The notes under the pieces were generated by a model. It was not told the DNA's origin and made no database searches. It saw only the letters and a list, made by a program, of their open reading frames with translations. A stretch of 64,000 bases of DNA from Streptomyces griseoluteus (GTDB lineage: Bacteria; Actinomycetota; Actinomycetes; Streptomycetales; Streptomycetaceae), in contig JOBE01000060.1 in the NCBI GenBank assembly GCA_000717735.1, forward strand, positions 12,751 through 76,750, written 5' to 3'. The position numbers and the translations under genes are program-made. The stretch's first letter is position 1. The number at the start of each line of letters is the position of its first letter. Below are positions 46,790 to 55,662 of this stretch, in pieces.

Positions 46790-47058
46790 TGCCCGTTCCC
46801 GCCGCCTGGGAACATGCACGACACCGCAGTTCTGGTGGAGGGGTAGCGGCCGAACCGGCCTGACCGGGGCTACCCGCAAGGTATGGACGACGGGTGCCCC
46901 CGGCCGGGACGGCGGGGGCATCCGTCCGTTCGGCGGTCTTGTGCGTCCGCTCCGAGGGGGCCACTATCGCTCACGGTGCATGTCAGGAACACGTCACCTG
47001 ATAGCGCCTCACGGGCCCGCCATCCACGGGCCCCTCCGCTTTTCCCAGAAGGAGAATT
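46790..47058. other. Noncoding stretch before the S1 protease pair
   Basis: Contains a hairpin TGCCCCCG (46895-46902)/CGGGGGCA (46913-46920) and AAGGAG at 47049-47054 before the first protease. Nothing conserved is seen in any frame. Confidence 0.45.
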
Positions 47059-47925
47059 GTGAGGAGCACAGTGAGGAACACCCGCACCCGTCTGCTCGCC
47101 CTCGTCGCCGGAATCGCGGCCGTGACGGCCATCGGACTCCCCGGAGCCCAGGCCGCCCCCGCCCCCGGCCCGGCCGGAGCCGCCCAGCTCGCCCGCGCCG
47201 ACGCCGCCGTCGACGCCGCAGGGGTCGGCGGCACCGCCTGGTACGTGGACAGAGCGGCCGGCCGGGTCGTCGTCACCGCCGACTCCACCGTCACCGAGGC
47301 GGGGATCGCGAAGATCCGCGCGGCGGCCGGTGCCGACGCCGGAGCCCTCCGCGTCCAGCGCACCCCCGGCGTCTTCAAGCCCCTGCTCGGCGCGGGCGAC
47401 GCCATCTACGGCAGCGGCTACCGCTGTTCGCTCGGCTTCAACGTGCGCAGCGGCAGCACGTACTACTTCCTCACCGCCGGCCACTGCGGCGACGTCGTGA
47501 AGACCTGGTACGCCAACTCGGCGCAGTCCACCCTGATCGGCGCCACCGTCGGGTCCAGCTTCCCCGGCAACGACTACGCGCTCGTCCGCTACGACAACAC
47601 CTCGCTCGCCCACACCGGCGGCTTCACCGCCGCCGACGCCTACGTGGGGGAGCCCGTCAAGCGCTCCGGCTCCACCACCGGCACCCGCAGCGGCACCGTC
47701 ACCGGCCTGGACGCCACCGTGCACTACTCCGGCGGCGGCACCGTCCGCGGCATGATCCAGACCAACGTCTGCGCCGAGCCCGGCGACTCCGGCGGCGCGC
47801 TCTACGACGGCACCAAGGCGCTCGGCCTCACCTCGGGCGGCAGCGGCAACTGCTCCACCGGCGGCACCACGTTCTACCAGCCGGTGCCCGAGGCGCTCGC
47901 CAAGTACCGGGTCAGCCTCTACTGA
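47059..47925 (+). CDS. Secreted S1 serine protease (SGPB/alpha-lytic type), first of tandem pair
   Basis: 288 residues. Signal peptide (basic start, hydrophobic core, ending AQA) and a propeptide up to about residue 115 including [20 protein letters not shown]. The mature protease has its triad at H142 (TAGHC), D172 (GNDYALVR) and S244 (PGDSGG), and Cys pairs CSLGF...HCG and NVCAE...NCST. Chymotrypsin-like, secreted as an inactive precursor processed by itself. Shares the gene plan with the next gene, 51 bases downstream. Confidence 0.94.
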   Translation: MRSTVRNTRTRLLALVAGIAAVTAIGLPGAQAAPAPGPAGAAQLARADAAVDAAGVGGTAWYVDRAAGRVVVTADSTVTEAGIAKIRAAAGADAGALRVQRTPGVFKPLLGAGDAIYGSGYRCSLGFNVRSGSTYYFLTAGHCGDVVKTWYANSAQSTLIGATVGSSFPGNDYALVRYDNTSLAHTGGFTAADAYVGEPVKRSGSTTGTRSGTVTGLDATVHYSGGGTVRGMIQTNVCAEPGDSGGALYDGTKALGLTSGGSGNCSTGGTTFYQPVPEALAKYRVSLY

Positions 47926-47976
47926 TCCCCGCGCACCGATCCGCACCTTCCCCCCCCCACTCAGGAGGAACGAGAA

Positions 47977-48882
47977 GTGAGGAACCAGCGCACCACCCGC
48001 ACCCGCACCCGCACCCGTACGATCCGGACGCTCGCCGTCACCGCCGGGCTCGCCGCCGCAGCGGCCCTGGCCGTCCCGACGGCGAGCGCGGGCACGACGC
48101 AGACCTTCGGCGCCTCCCAGCTCTCCGCCGCGAGCGACGCCGTGCTCGCCGCCGACGTGGCGGGCACCGCCTGGCACGTCGACACCGCCGGCGGGAAGGT
48201 CGTCGTCACCGCCGACTCCACCGTCTCCCCGGCCGAGATCGCGAAGATCAGGCAGCAGGCGGGGGCCAACGCCGGCGCGATCCGCGTCGAACGGACCCCC
48301 GGGAAGTTCACCAAGCTGATCTCCGGCGGCGACGCGATCTACGCCGACGCCGGCTGGCGCTGCTCGCTCGGCTTCAACGTCCGTGACAGCGCGGGGACGT
48401 ACTACTTCCTCACCGCCGGTCACTGCACCGACGGAGCCGGGACCTGGTACTCCAACTCCTCCCGCTCGACGGTCCTCGGCTCCACGGCAGGATCGAGCTT
48501 CCCGGTCAACGACTACGGGATCGTCCGCTACACCAACAGCACCGTCACCAAGTCCGGCACCGTCGGCAGCGTGGACATCACCAGCGCCGCCAACGCCACG
48601 GTCGGCATGTCGGTCACCCGCCGCGGCTCCACCACCGGCACCCACAGCGGCTCGGTGACCGGTCTCAACGCCACCGTGAACTACGGCGGCGGGGACATCG
48701 TCTACGGCATGATCCGCACGAACGTGTGCGCCGAGCCCGGCGACTCCGGCGGCCCGCTCTACTCGGGCAGCCGCGCCATCGGCCTCACCTCCGGCGGCAG
48801 CGGCAACTGCTCCTCGGGCGGAACGACGTTCTTCCAGCCTGTGACGGAGGCGCTGAGCGCGTACGGGGTCAGCGTCTACTGA
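47977..48882 (+). CDS. Secreted S1 serine protease, second of tandem pair
   Basis: 301 residues. Signal peptide begins with a run of TRT repeats (encoded by cgcacc units) and ends ASAG. Propeptide contains [26 protein letters not shown], nearly the same as in the upstream gene. Triad H149, D179 and S257 in TAGHC, NDYGIVR and GDSGG. The two mature domains are clearly paralogous, so the pair arose by duplication. AGGAGG is well placed for GTG 47977. Followed by a bidirectional hairpin. Confidence 0.94.
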   Translation: MRNQRTTRTRTRTRTIRTLAVTAGLAAAAALAVPTASAGTTQTFGASQLSAASDAVLAADVAGTAWHVDTAGGKVVVTADSTVSPAEIAKIRQQAGANAGAIRVERTPGKFTKLISGGDAIYADAGWRCSLGFNVRDSAGTYYFLTAGHCTDGAGTWYSNSSRSTVLGSTAGSSFPVNDYGIVRYTNSTVTKSGTVGSVDITSAANATVGMSVTRRGSTTGTHSGSVTGLNATVNYGGGDIVYGMIRTNVCAEPGDSGGPLYSGSRAIGLTSGGSGNCSSGGTTFFQPVTEALSAYGVSVY

Positions 48883-48893
48883 TCCCCCGGACC

Positions 48894-48921
48894 GATGGCC
48901 CCCGCCGCGGCGGGGGCCATC
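48894..48921. terminator. 28-bp perfect palindrome, bidirectional terminator
   Basis: GATGGCCCCCGCCG immediately followed by its reverse complement, between the convergent protease and membrane-protein genes. Confidence 0.75.
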
Positions 48922-48931
48922 TCCGTGTGTC

Positions 48932-49969
48932 CTACGCGCGGGCCTCGTCCAGCTCCCCGGCGATCGGCTCCGCCTCCGGCTTGCGCTTCAGCGAGGACAT
49001 CACCAGGGTGACCGTCGCGCCGACGACCGCCCAGGCGGAGAGGACCAGCATCGAGCCGGTCATGTCGTTGCCCTTGAAGTACGCGATCGAGCGCGCCGCC
49101 CAGGTGCCCGCGCCCGGCGGGAGGGCCGGGCCGATCGCGTTCCAGAAGGGGGGCAGCATCGGCAGCGGGAAGGCGCCGCCCGCGCTGGGGTTGCCCGCGA
49201 TCACGATCAGCAGGATCGCCAGGCCGATGCCGACGATCCCGAAGACCGACTGCAGGGCGAGGGTGGCGCAGCCGACGGCGAAGACGACGAGGGCGCCGAG
49301 TCCCCACAGGGCGGCGACGCTGCCGGGCAGGGCGCCCAGGATCGGGCCGACGATGATCGCGCCGCCGAGGCCGCCGAGGATCGAGTAGACCGCGAGCGCG
49401 CCGAGGCGGATGATCGCGCGTTCACGGTTCGCGGGCCGGGAGCCCGCGCTGATCGCCAGGATCGCGGCGCAGATGTAGCCGCCGACGCACCAGCCGACGA
49501 CCAGGTAGAAGGCCGAGAGTCCGTCGAAGTCCTCCGCCGAGGCCGGGGCCACGTCGACCGTCCGCACGGTGCGCTGCTGGGCTTCCTCCACCTGCGTGAA
49601 GATCGTCTGCAGGGCGGAGGAGAGCACGGTGCCGCCGCCGGAGGCGACGAGCAGGGTGTCGGTGCGGCCGGTCGGGGCGACGATCAGGGCGCCGTCGATG
49701 TCCCGGTTCAGGATCTGCTGCCGTGCCGCGGCCTCGTCGGTGACCGTGCGGGGGTCGAGCGGGTCGCCGGGGAGCTTCTCCAGCTGCCCGACGAGCTGGG
49801 CCGAGACCTGTGGTGGCGCGACGACGCCGAAGGGCACGTCCCGTGGCTTGGGGTGGTGCAGGGCCCCGACGTACGAGGCGATGAACAGGAGCTGGAGGGC
49901 GAAGACGCCGACGACGAGCAGGGCTGCTCGGGGGGTGACGGCGCTTTTCAGTTCATCGACGAGACTCAT
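48932..49969 (-). CDS. ABC-2/YhgE-like multi-TM membrane protein
   Basis: 345 residues from ATG 49969. One N-terminal membrane segment, an extracellular domain of about 150 residues (FGVVAPPQVSAQLVGQLEKLPGD and IDGALIVAPTG), then five or six C-terminal helices, the plan of ABC-2-type permeases and YhgE/Pip or DUF3533 proteins. No ATPase neighbours it. Possibly an export component; function unknown. Confidence 0.8.
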   Translation of the reverse strand: MSLVDELKSAVTPRAALLVVGVFALQLLFIASYVGALHHPKPRDVPFGVVAPPQVSAQLVGQLEKLPGDPLDPRTVTDEAAARQQILNRDIDGALIVAPTGRTDTLLVASGGGTVLSSALQTIFTQVEEAQQRTVRTVDVAPASAEDFDGLSAFYLVVGWCVGGYICAAILAISAGSRPANRERAIIRLGALAVYSILGGLGGAIIVGPILGALPGSVAALWGLGALVVFAVGCATLALQSVFGIVGIGLAILLIVIAGNPSAGGAFPLPMLPPFWNAIGPALPPGAGTWAARSIAYFKGNDMTGSMLVLSAWAVVGATVTLVMSSLKRKPEAEPIAGELDEARA

Positions 49970-50051
49970 GCCCCCACGCTCCGGGGCGGGGGGTGTTCCC
50001 GCAGGTGGGATGGGTCCGAATGGCTGACGGAGGGCAGGCCTGCCCGGCTTA

Positions 50052-50067
50052 TCGTACAGACGTTCGA
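50052..50067 (+). promoter_or_regulatory. LexA (SOS) box upstream of dnaE2
   Basis: TCGTAC-AGAC-GTTCGA differs at one base from the actinobacterial LexA consensus TCGAAC-N4-GTTCGA. It is 72 bases before the dnaE2 start. Confidence 0.75.
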
Positions 50068-50138
50068 AATGGGTTAAGGTGAAGAGCAGGGGGTGGGAAC
50101 ATACGTACGAATCGATGCGGGAGTGCGGGAGGTGCGCC

Positions 50139-53100
50139 ATGCCGGGTTTCACGCACCTGCACACCGCGTCGGGCTACTCCCGGCGCTACGGCGCCTCCCA
50201 CCCCGAACGCCTTGCCGCCCGCGCCGCCGAACGCGGCATGGACGCGCTCGCCCTGACCGACCGCGACACCCTCTCCGGCACCATCCGCTTCGCCAAGGCC
50301 TGCGCGAAGGAGGGCATCCGCCCCCTGTTCGGAGTGGACCTGGCGTACGAGGCGCAGACGCCCGGATCGGCGCCCGGGCCCGGCGGTCCGGGGCGCGCGC
50401 AGGACGTACGGCGGGTACCCGTCCGCGGCGGGGCCTTCGTCGACGAGTCCGCGCCCCGCGCCCTCTTCCTCGCCCGCTCCCGTACCGGCTGGGCCTCCCT
50501 CTGCGCCATGATCACCGCCGCCCACGCCGGAGGCGGGCAGCGGCCCCTGCTGCCCTGGTCCGCCCTGGGCGACGACGTGTTCGTCCTGCTCGGCCCCGCC
50601 TCCGACGTCGGCCGCGCCCTCGCCGCGGGCCGCCCCGACCGCGCCGCCCGGCTGCTCGCCCCCTGGCGCGAGCGGTACGGCGACGCACTGCGCCTGACGG
50701 CCGTCGACCACGGCCGCACCGGTACGGGGCCCGGCTCCCTGCGGCTCGCCGCCCGTACCGTCGGCTTCGCCGCCGAACAGGGCGTCCGGCCCGTCCTGAG
50801 CAACGCCGTCCGCTACGCCGACCCCGGCCAGGGCCCGGTGGCCGACGTCCTCGACTCCGCCCGCCGGCTCGTCCCCATCGACCCCCGCAGGGAGCTCGAC
50901 AGCGGCCAGGCCTGGCTCAAGGGTGCCGAAGGGCCCGACGGGATGACGGCCGCCGCCGAGCGGATCGTCGAGGCCGCCGGCTTCCGCAGGGATACCGCCC
51001 ACCGGCTCCTCGAACAGACCGCGGCGGTCGCCGCCGCCTGCCTGGTCGACCCCGAGGACGACCTCGGCATCGGCTCCGCCCACTTCCCCGAACCGCACCT
51101 CGTCGGCGCCGAGCACCGCACCGCCCAGCGCGTCCTCGCCTCCCGGGCCGCCGCCGGCATGATCCTGAAGGGGTACGAGAAGCGGCGCGGCTACTGGGAC
51201 CGGATGCACCGCGAGCTGGACGTCATCGCCCACCACGGCTTCGCCGCCTACTTCCTGACGGTCGCCCAGGTCGTCGACGACGTACGGGGCATGGGCATCC
51301 GGGTCGCCGCCCGCGGCTCGGGCGCCGGTTCCCTCGTCAACCACCTGCTCGGCATCGCCCACGCCGACCCGGTCGAGCACGGCCTGCTGATGGAACGCTT
51401 CCTCTCCAAGCGCCGCACCGTCCTGCCCGACATCGACATCGACGTGGAGTCCGCCCGCCGCCTGGAGGTCTACCGGGCGATCATCGACCGCTTCGGCACC
51501 GCCCGCGTCGCCACCGTCTCCATGCCCGAGACCTACCGGGTCCGCCACGCGGTACGGGACGTGGGCGCGGCCCTCTCCCTGGACCCGGCCGAGACCGACC
51601 GGATCGCCAAGGCCTTCCCGCACATCCGGGCCAGGGACGCGCTCGCCGCCCTCGACGAACTGCCCGAGCTGCGCGCGCTCGCGGGGGAGAAGCAGAAGTA
51701 CGGCAGGCTCTGGGAGCTGGTCGAGGCGCTCGACGCCCTCCCGCGCGGCATCGCCATGCACCCCTGCGGAGTGCTGCTCTCGGACGCCTCGCTGCTCGGC
51801 CGTACCCCCGTGGTGCCCACCAGCGGCGAGGTCCCCCATAGCCTTAAGGGCATGGGAGGTGCCCCCATCCCCATGTCCCAGTTCGACAAGGAGGACGTGG
51901 AGGACCTCGGGCTGCTCAAGCTCGACGTCCTCGGGGTGCGGATGCAGTCAGCGATGGCCCACGCCGTCGCCGAGGTCGAGCGGGCCACCGGGACCCGCCC
52001 GGACATCGACGCGGTACCGGAGGGCGACCCCGAGACGTACCGGCTCATCCGCTCCACCGAGACCCTCGGCTGCTTCCAGATCGAGTCGCCGGGCCAGCGC
52101 GACCTGGTCGGACGGCTCCAGCCCGCCACCTTCCACGACCTCGTCGTCGACATCTCGCTCTTCCGGCCGGGCCCGGTCGCCGCCGACATGGTCCGCCCCT
52201 TCATCGAGGCCCGGCACGGCCGCGCCCCCGTCCGCTACCCGCACCCCGACCTGGAGGAGACGCTGAGGGAGACGTACGGCGTGGTCGTCTTCCACGAGCA
52301 GATCATCGAGATCGTGCGGATCATGACCGGCTGCCGCCGCGACGAGGCCGACCAGGTGCGGCGCGGGCTCTCCGATCCCGAGTCGCAGGGCCGGATCAAG
52401 CTCTGGTTCGCCCGCCAGGCCTCGGCGCGCGGATACGCGGACGAGGTCGTCGCCCGGACCTGGGAGATCGTGGAGGCCTTCGGCTCGTACGGCTTCTGCA
52501 AGGCCCACGCGGTGGCCTTCGCCGTACCGACGTACCAGTCCGCCTGGCTCAAGGCGCACCACCCGGCGGCCTTCTACGCCGGGCTGCTCACCCACGACCC
52601 CGGCATGTACCCCAAGCGGCTGCTGCTCGCGGACGCGCGGCGGCGCGGGGTGCCGGTGCTGCCGCTCGACGTGAACCGGTCGGCGGTCGCCCACCGTATC
52701 GAACTGGTGTCTGATTCAGGCTCCGGGGCGAGGTGGGGCCTCCGGCTCGGCCTGACCGACGTCCACGGCATCAGCGAGAACGAGGGCGCCCGCATCGAGG
52801 CCGGACAGCCCTACGCCTCCCTCCTCGACTTCTGGGAACGGGCCCGCCCCCGCACCCCCGTCGCCGAACGGCTCGCCCAGGTCGGCGCCCTCGACGCCTT
52901 CGGCGCGAACCGCCGCGACCTCCTCCTTCACCTCACCGAACTCCGGCGCATCCGGCGGGGAGCCGCCTCCCACGGCGGGCAGCTCCCGCTCGCCCAGGGC
53001 GGGAAGACCGCCCCCGTCGGCCTGCCCGACCTGGACGAGACGGAACGCCTCAGCGCCGAGCTCGGCATCCTCGGCATGGACGCCTCCCGCCACCTGATGA

Positions 53101-53633
53101 GCGACCACCGTGCCTTCCTCGACGAACTCGGAGTCGTCTCCGCGCAGCGTCTCCGCGACACCCCGCACGGCAGGACCGTCCTCGTCGCGGGCGCCAAGGC
53201 CGCCACCCAGACCCCGCCGATCCGCTCCGGCAAGCGGGTCATCTTCACCACCCTCGACGACGGCACAGGCCTGGTCGACCTCGCCTTCTTCGACGACGCC
53301 CACGAGCGCTGCGCCCACACCGTCTTCCACTCCTGGCTGCTCCTGGTCCGGGGCGTGGTGCAGCGGCGCGGCCCCCGCAGCGTCAGCGTGGTCGGCGCCG
53401 CCGTCTGGAACCTCGCCGAACTGGCCGGACTGCGGGCCTCCGGCGGCCTCGACGCGGTGGGGGAGCGCCTCGCCGAACCCACGCCGCCGTCCGCCGGAAG
53501 CGGCGACTCCGGCCGTCGCATCACGATGCCCACCGGCTACGAGATGAACCCCTGGGCCGACCTCCGACCGGCGGGCGAAGGGGCCCCGAGCGGACGGAAG
53601 TTGTGGCACAGCAGTCCGGGGAGTGCGGGATGA
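50139..53633 (+). CDS. dnaE2: Error-prone DNA polymerase III alpha-like subunit DnaE2
   Basis: 1164 residues from ATG 50139 (GGGAGG). PHP domain at the N-terminus (FTHLHTASGYSRRYGASHPERLAARAAERG), polymerase core with LPDIDIDVESARR (metal-binding acids) and DLGLLKLDVLGVRMQSAM, tandem HhH and an OB fold near the end. C-terminal signature DLRPAGEGAPSGRKLWHSSPGS. Length and motifs are DnaE2/ImuC, used for mutagenic translesion synthesis after DNA damage, in agreement with the LexA box. Residues about 565-579 (VPHSLKGMGGAPIPM) are encoded by an inserted palindromic repeat (see separate entry). Confidence 0.95.
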   Translation: MPGFTHLHTASGYSRRYGASHPERLAARAAERGMDALALTDRDTLSGTIRFAKACAKEGIRPLFGVDLAYEAQTPGSAPGPGGPGRAQDVRRVPVRGGAFVDESAPRALFLARSRTGWASLCAMITAAHAGGGQRPLLPWSALGDDVFVLLGPASDVGRALAAGRPDRAARLLAPWRERYGDALRLTAVDHGRTGTGPGSLRLAARTVGFAAEQGVRPVLSNAVRYADPGQGPVADVLDSARRLVPIDPRRELDSGQAWLKGAEGPDGMTAAAERIVEAAGFRRDTAHRLLEQTAAVAAACLVDPEDDLGIGSAHFPEPHLVGAEHRTAQRVLASRAAAGMILKGYEKRRGYWDRMHRELDVIAHHGFAAYFLTVAQVVDDVRGMGIRVAARGSGAGSLVNHLLGIAHADPVEHGLLMERFLSKRRTVLPDIDIDVESARRLEVYRAIIDRFGTARVATVSMPETYRVRHAVRDVGAALSLDPAETDRIAKAFPHIRARDALAALDELPELRALAGEKQKYGRLWELVEALDALPRGIAMHPCGVLLSDASLLGRTPVVPTSGEVPHSLKGMGGAPIPMSQFDKEDVEDLGLLKLDVLGVRMQSAMAHAVAEVERATGTRPDIDAVPEGDPETYRLIRSTETLGCFQIESPGQRDLVGRLQPATFHDLVVDISLFRPGPVAADMVRPFIEARHGRAPVRYPHPDLEETLRETYGVVVFHEQIIEIVRIMTGCRRDEADQVRRGLSDPESQGRIKLWFARQASARGYADEVVARTWEIVEAFGSYGFCKAHAVAFAVPTYQSAWLKAHHPAAFYAGLLTHDPGMYPKRLLLADARRRGVPVLPLDVNRSAVAHRIELVSDSGSGARWGLRLGLTDVHGISENEGARIEAGQPYASLLDFWERARPRTPVAERLAQVGALDAFGANRRDLLLHLTELRRIRRGAASHGGQLPLAQGGKTAPVGLPDLDETERLSAELGILGMDASRHLMSDHRAFLDELGVVSAQRLRDTPHGRTVLVAGAKAATQTPPIRSGKRVIFTTLDDGTGLVDLAFFDDAHERCAHTVFHSWLLLVRGVVQRRGPRSVSVVGAAVWNLAELAGLRASGGLDAVGERLAEPTPPSAGSGDSGRRITMPTGYEMNPWADLRPAGEGAPSGRKLWHSSPGSAG
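51833..51867 (+). repeat. In-frame palindromic repeat of the Streptomyces GGGAGGTGCCCCC type
   Basis: CCCCCATAGCCTTAAGGGCATGGGAGGTGCCCCCA with central CCTTAAGG and outer CCCAT/ATGGG pairing. From memory this belongs to a widespread class of Streptomyces repeats ending GGGAGGTGCCCCC. It stays in frame within dnaE2 between the HGVLLSD-type block and PMSQFDKED. Confidence 0.55.
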
Positions 53634-53671
53634 TCCCCCTCTTCGGCGACCGCCTCAGGCAGCCGTCGCGG

Positions 53672-54226
53672 TCAGGGCGCCGGCACGCCGGCGACCGCCG
53701 CCTCGACGGAGGCGTACGTCACCCCGTGGTCGGCCAGGGCCTCCGCGACGACCCCGCCGGTCGTGGTGAGCGCCAGGAGGATGTGCTCGTCGCCGATCTC
53801 CCGGTCCTTGCGGGCCAGTGCCACCCGGAGGGACTTCTCCAGGATGCCCTTGGCCTCCCGCGAGAAGGGGCGGCGGCCCGACCACCGGCCGGAGTCCTTG
53901 CGGTCACCGGCCAGCGCGCCCTCGCCATGGGTCTCCTCCACCCGGGCCACGATCGCGCCGACGTCGATGCCGAGGTCCGCCAGGGCCTCCTCGTCCGCCC
54001 GGGAGAGCCCCGCCCGGCGCCGGGCGTCGGTCAGGGTGGCCACCAGGGACGGCCTGCGGTCCGGCGGGCACAGGGCGCGCAGCGCCTCCGTCGCCCGGGT
54101 GCCCTCCCCGTCGAGCAGGGCGAGCAGCAGATGCTCCTGGGTGACGGCCGTCGCACCGCCCCGCTCCGCGTGCTCCGCCGCGCCCTTCACCACGGCGCGT
54201 GCGGCCTTCGTGAACCGTTCGAACAT
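53672..54226 (-). CDS. ClpN-domain (double Clp_N repeat) protein without ATPase
   Basis: 184 residues from ATG 54226 (GGGAGG). Two Clp N-terminal repeats: FERFTKAARAVVKGAAEHAERGGATAVTQEHLLLALLDGEG and FSREAKGILEKSLRVALARKDREIGDEHILLALT. No AAA+ domain follows, so it is a stand-alone substrate or adaptor-binding domain, perhaps feeding proteins to ClpC. Stop of the upstream HTH gene overlaps its start (TGATG). Confidence 0.9.
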   Translation of the reverse strand: MFERFTKAARAVVKGAAEHAERGGATAVTQEHLLLALLDGEGTRATEALRALCPPDRRPSLVATLTDARRRAGLSRADEEALADLGIDVGAIVARVEETHGEGALAGDRKDSGRWSGRRPFSREAKGILEKSLRVALARKDREIGDEHILLALTTTGGVVAEALADHGVTYASVEAAVAGVPAP

Positions 54227-54435
54227 CACTGCCTCCCGTACTTCTTGTGGACGGCCTGCCGGCTGACTCCCAGTTCGGCCGCGATCTCCTGCCACGACCA
54301 CCCCTGGTTGCGCGCGCTGCGCACCTGGACGGCTTCCAGCTGTTCCAGTAGTCGCCGCAGGGCGGAGACGGCCCGTAGTCCGACCCGTGGGTCGCGGTCG
54401 CCCGCCCGTGCGGCGAGATCGGTCGCATCGGTCAT
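54226..54435 (-). CDS. 69-residue HTH DNA-binding protein
   Basis: A complete small protein. The C-terminal helix-turn-helix WSWQEIAAELGVSRQAVHKKYG is convincing; the N-terminal 45 residues are helical with leucines (ALRRLLEQLEAVQVRSARNQG), suitable for dimerisation. It is the first gene of a two-gene operon with the ClpN protein. Two GTCAAC-N4-GTTGAC sites lie in the 66-base gap before the opposite gene, suggesting autoregulation and control of the divergent gene. Confidence 0.88.
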   Translation of the reverse strand: MTDATDLAARAGDRDPRVGLRAVSALRRLLEQLEAVQVRSARNQGWSWQEIAAELGVSRQAVHKKYGRQ

Positions 54436-54438
54436 GCC

Positions 54439-54454
54439 GTCAACTTACGTTGAC
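54439..54454. promoter_or_regulatory. Operator 1: GTCAAC-TTAC-GTTGAC
   Basis: Perfect 6-bp inverted repeat with 4-base spacer, 4 bases from the HTH start codon. Confidence 0.65.
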
Positions 54455-54462
54455 ACCCCCCT

Positions 54463-54484
54463 CGCGTCAACCTTGGTTGACGCG
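54463..54484. promoter_or_regulatory. Operator 2: CGCGTCAACC-TT-GGTTGACGCG
   Basis: Perfect 10-bp inverted repeat with 2-base spacer whose core is again GTCAAC-N4-GTTGAC. Its centre is 27 bases from operator 1 and 29 bases before the ImuB-like start codon. Confidence 0.7.
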
Positions 54485-54501
54485 CCCCGGAGGAGGGCGA
54501 C

Positions 54502-55461
54502 ATGATCCTCTGTGTACGGTTCCGGCTCGAACCGATGTGGGAAGCCCTCTTTCCCCAACTGGTCGATCTCCTCGGTGGGTTCACGCCGATCGTCGAGGCC
54601 GCCCCGTCCGGTGAGGCGCTCGCCGACGTCCGGGGCGCGCTGCGCTACTTCGACCGGACCCCGGCCGAACTCGCCTCGGTGATCCGGGTCAGGGCGCTCG
54701 CCCTGTACGGCGTCGACTGCGTCATCGGCGCCGGGCCCAACCCGATGCTGGCCAGGATGGCCGCCCGCGAGGCCCGGCCCGGCGTCACCCTCGTCGTCGA
54801 GGACCCCAGGGCCTTCCTGCGCGACCGGCCGGTCGCCGCCCTCGACGGCGTCGGCCGCGCCACCGCCCGCACCCTCTGCGGCTACGGGCTCGACTCCGCC
54901 GGCCGCGTCGCGGACGCGCCGCTCGCCGTACTCCAGCGGCTCGTCGGCGCCAAGACCGGCCGTGACCTGTGGGAACGGGCCCGGGGCATCGACCGCACCC
55001 CGGTCGTCCCGCACGCCGCCTCCCGGTCGGTGGCCGCCGAGCGCGCCTTCCCGCGCGACGAGACCGACCGTACGGAACAGCGCAGGGCCCTCCTCTCGCT
55101 GGCCGAGGAACTGGGCGCCCGGCTGCGGACCGAGGGGCAGGTGTGCCGCGGGCTCGCCGTCACCGTGCGGTACGCCGACCGGACCACGACCAGCCGGAGC
55201 CGCACCCTGCCCGAACCCACCGCCCACTCGGCGGCGCTCACCACCCTCGCGTACGCCGTCCACGACTCCTTCGGCCTCCAGCGGGCCCGCGTCCGGGGCA
55301 TCGCCCTGCGCGCCGAGGGCCTGACGGGCGCCGAAGGGGCCGGACACCAGCTGTCCCTCGACCCGGCGGACGAGAAGGCCCGGCGGATCGAGGCGGTGGC
55401 CGACCGGGCACGGGCGAGATTCGGCCCCAGGGCGATCCTTCCGGGCTCGCTGGCGGCCTAG
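54502..55461 (+). CDS. ImuB-like Y-family polymerase protein lacking catalytic acids
   Basis: 319 residues, GGAGGAGGG before ATG. The fold is that of a DinB-type polymerase with reduced N-terminus: palm-like VRGALRYFDRTPAEL, HhH thumb LDGVGRATARTLCGYGLDSAGRVA, and little finger VRYADRTTTSRSRTLPEPTAHSAALTTLAYAVHDSFGLQRARVRGI. The Asp in the first strand (DxD...FFASVE of Pol IV) and the SxDE motif are absent. Such catalytically dead proteins act as adaptors with DnaE2. Operator sites lie just upstream. Confidence 0.85.
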   Translation: MILCVRFRLEPMWEALFPQLVDLLGGFTPIVEAAPSGEALADVRGALRYFDRTPAELASVIRVRALALYGVDCVIGAGPNPMLARMAAREARPGVTLVVEDPRAFLRDRPVAALDGVGRATARTLCGYGLDSAGRVADAPLAVLQRLVGAKTGRDLWERARGIDRTPVVPHAASRSVAAERAFPRDETDRTEQRRALLSLAEELGARLRTEGQVCRGLAVTVRYADRTTTSRSRTLPEPTAHSAALTTLAYAVHDSFGLQRARVRGIALRAEGLTGAEGAGHQLSLDPADEKARRIEAVADRARARFGPRAILPGSLAA

Positions 55462-55662
55462 GGGTGTCCTCTGGATGCCCTAACGGCCCTGCCGTCGCCC
55501 CTTCTTGGCGACACGGCACTTTTTACCGACGCGTAACTTCCCAGCCGAGGCTACCCGTGCGTAGCTTGGCTGAAGCGCATCCCCATCGCGCCCCCCCACT
55601 TGTGGTCCGGACCGCAGGGCACAGCACCCCACCTTCCCCTTGAGCCGCAAGGAGATCGCCCG

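Noticed and set aside
46895-46920. Hairpin as part of the omega-RNA or of a riboswitch
   Set aside because: It is over 100 bases past the recognised right end and has only an 8-bp stem; no conserved elements around it.
46490-46921. 143-codon reading frame on the minus strand across the relic region
   Set aside because: It is the antisense of the TnpB-element right end (phrases such as GFLLHN come from reversed TTGTGAAGCAGAAAG), not a gene; no ribosome binding site or known homologue.
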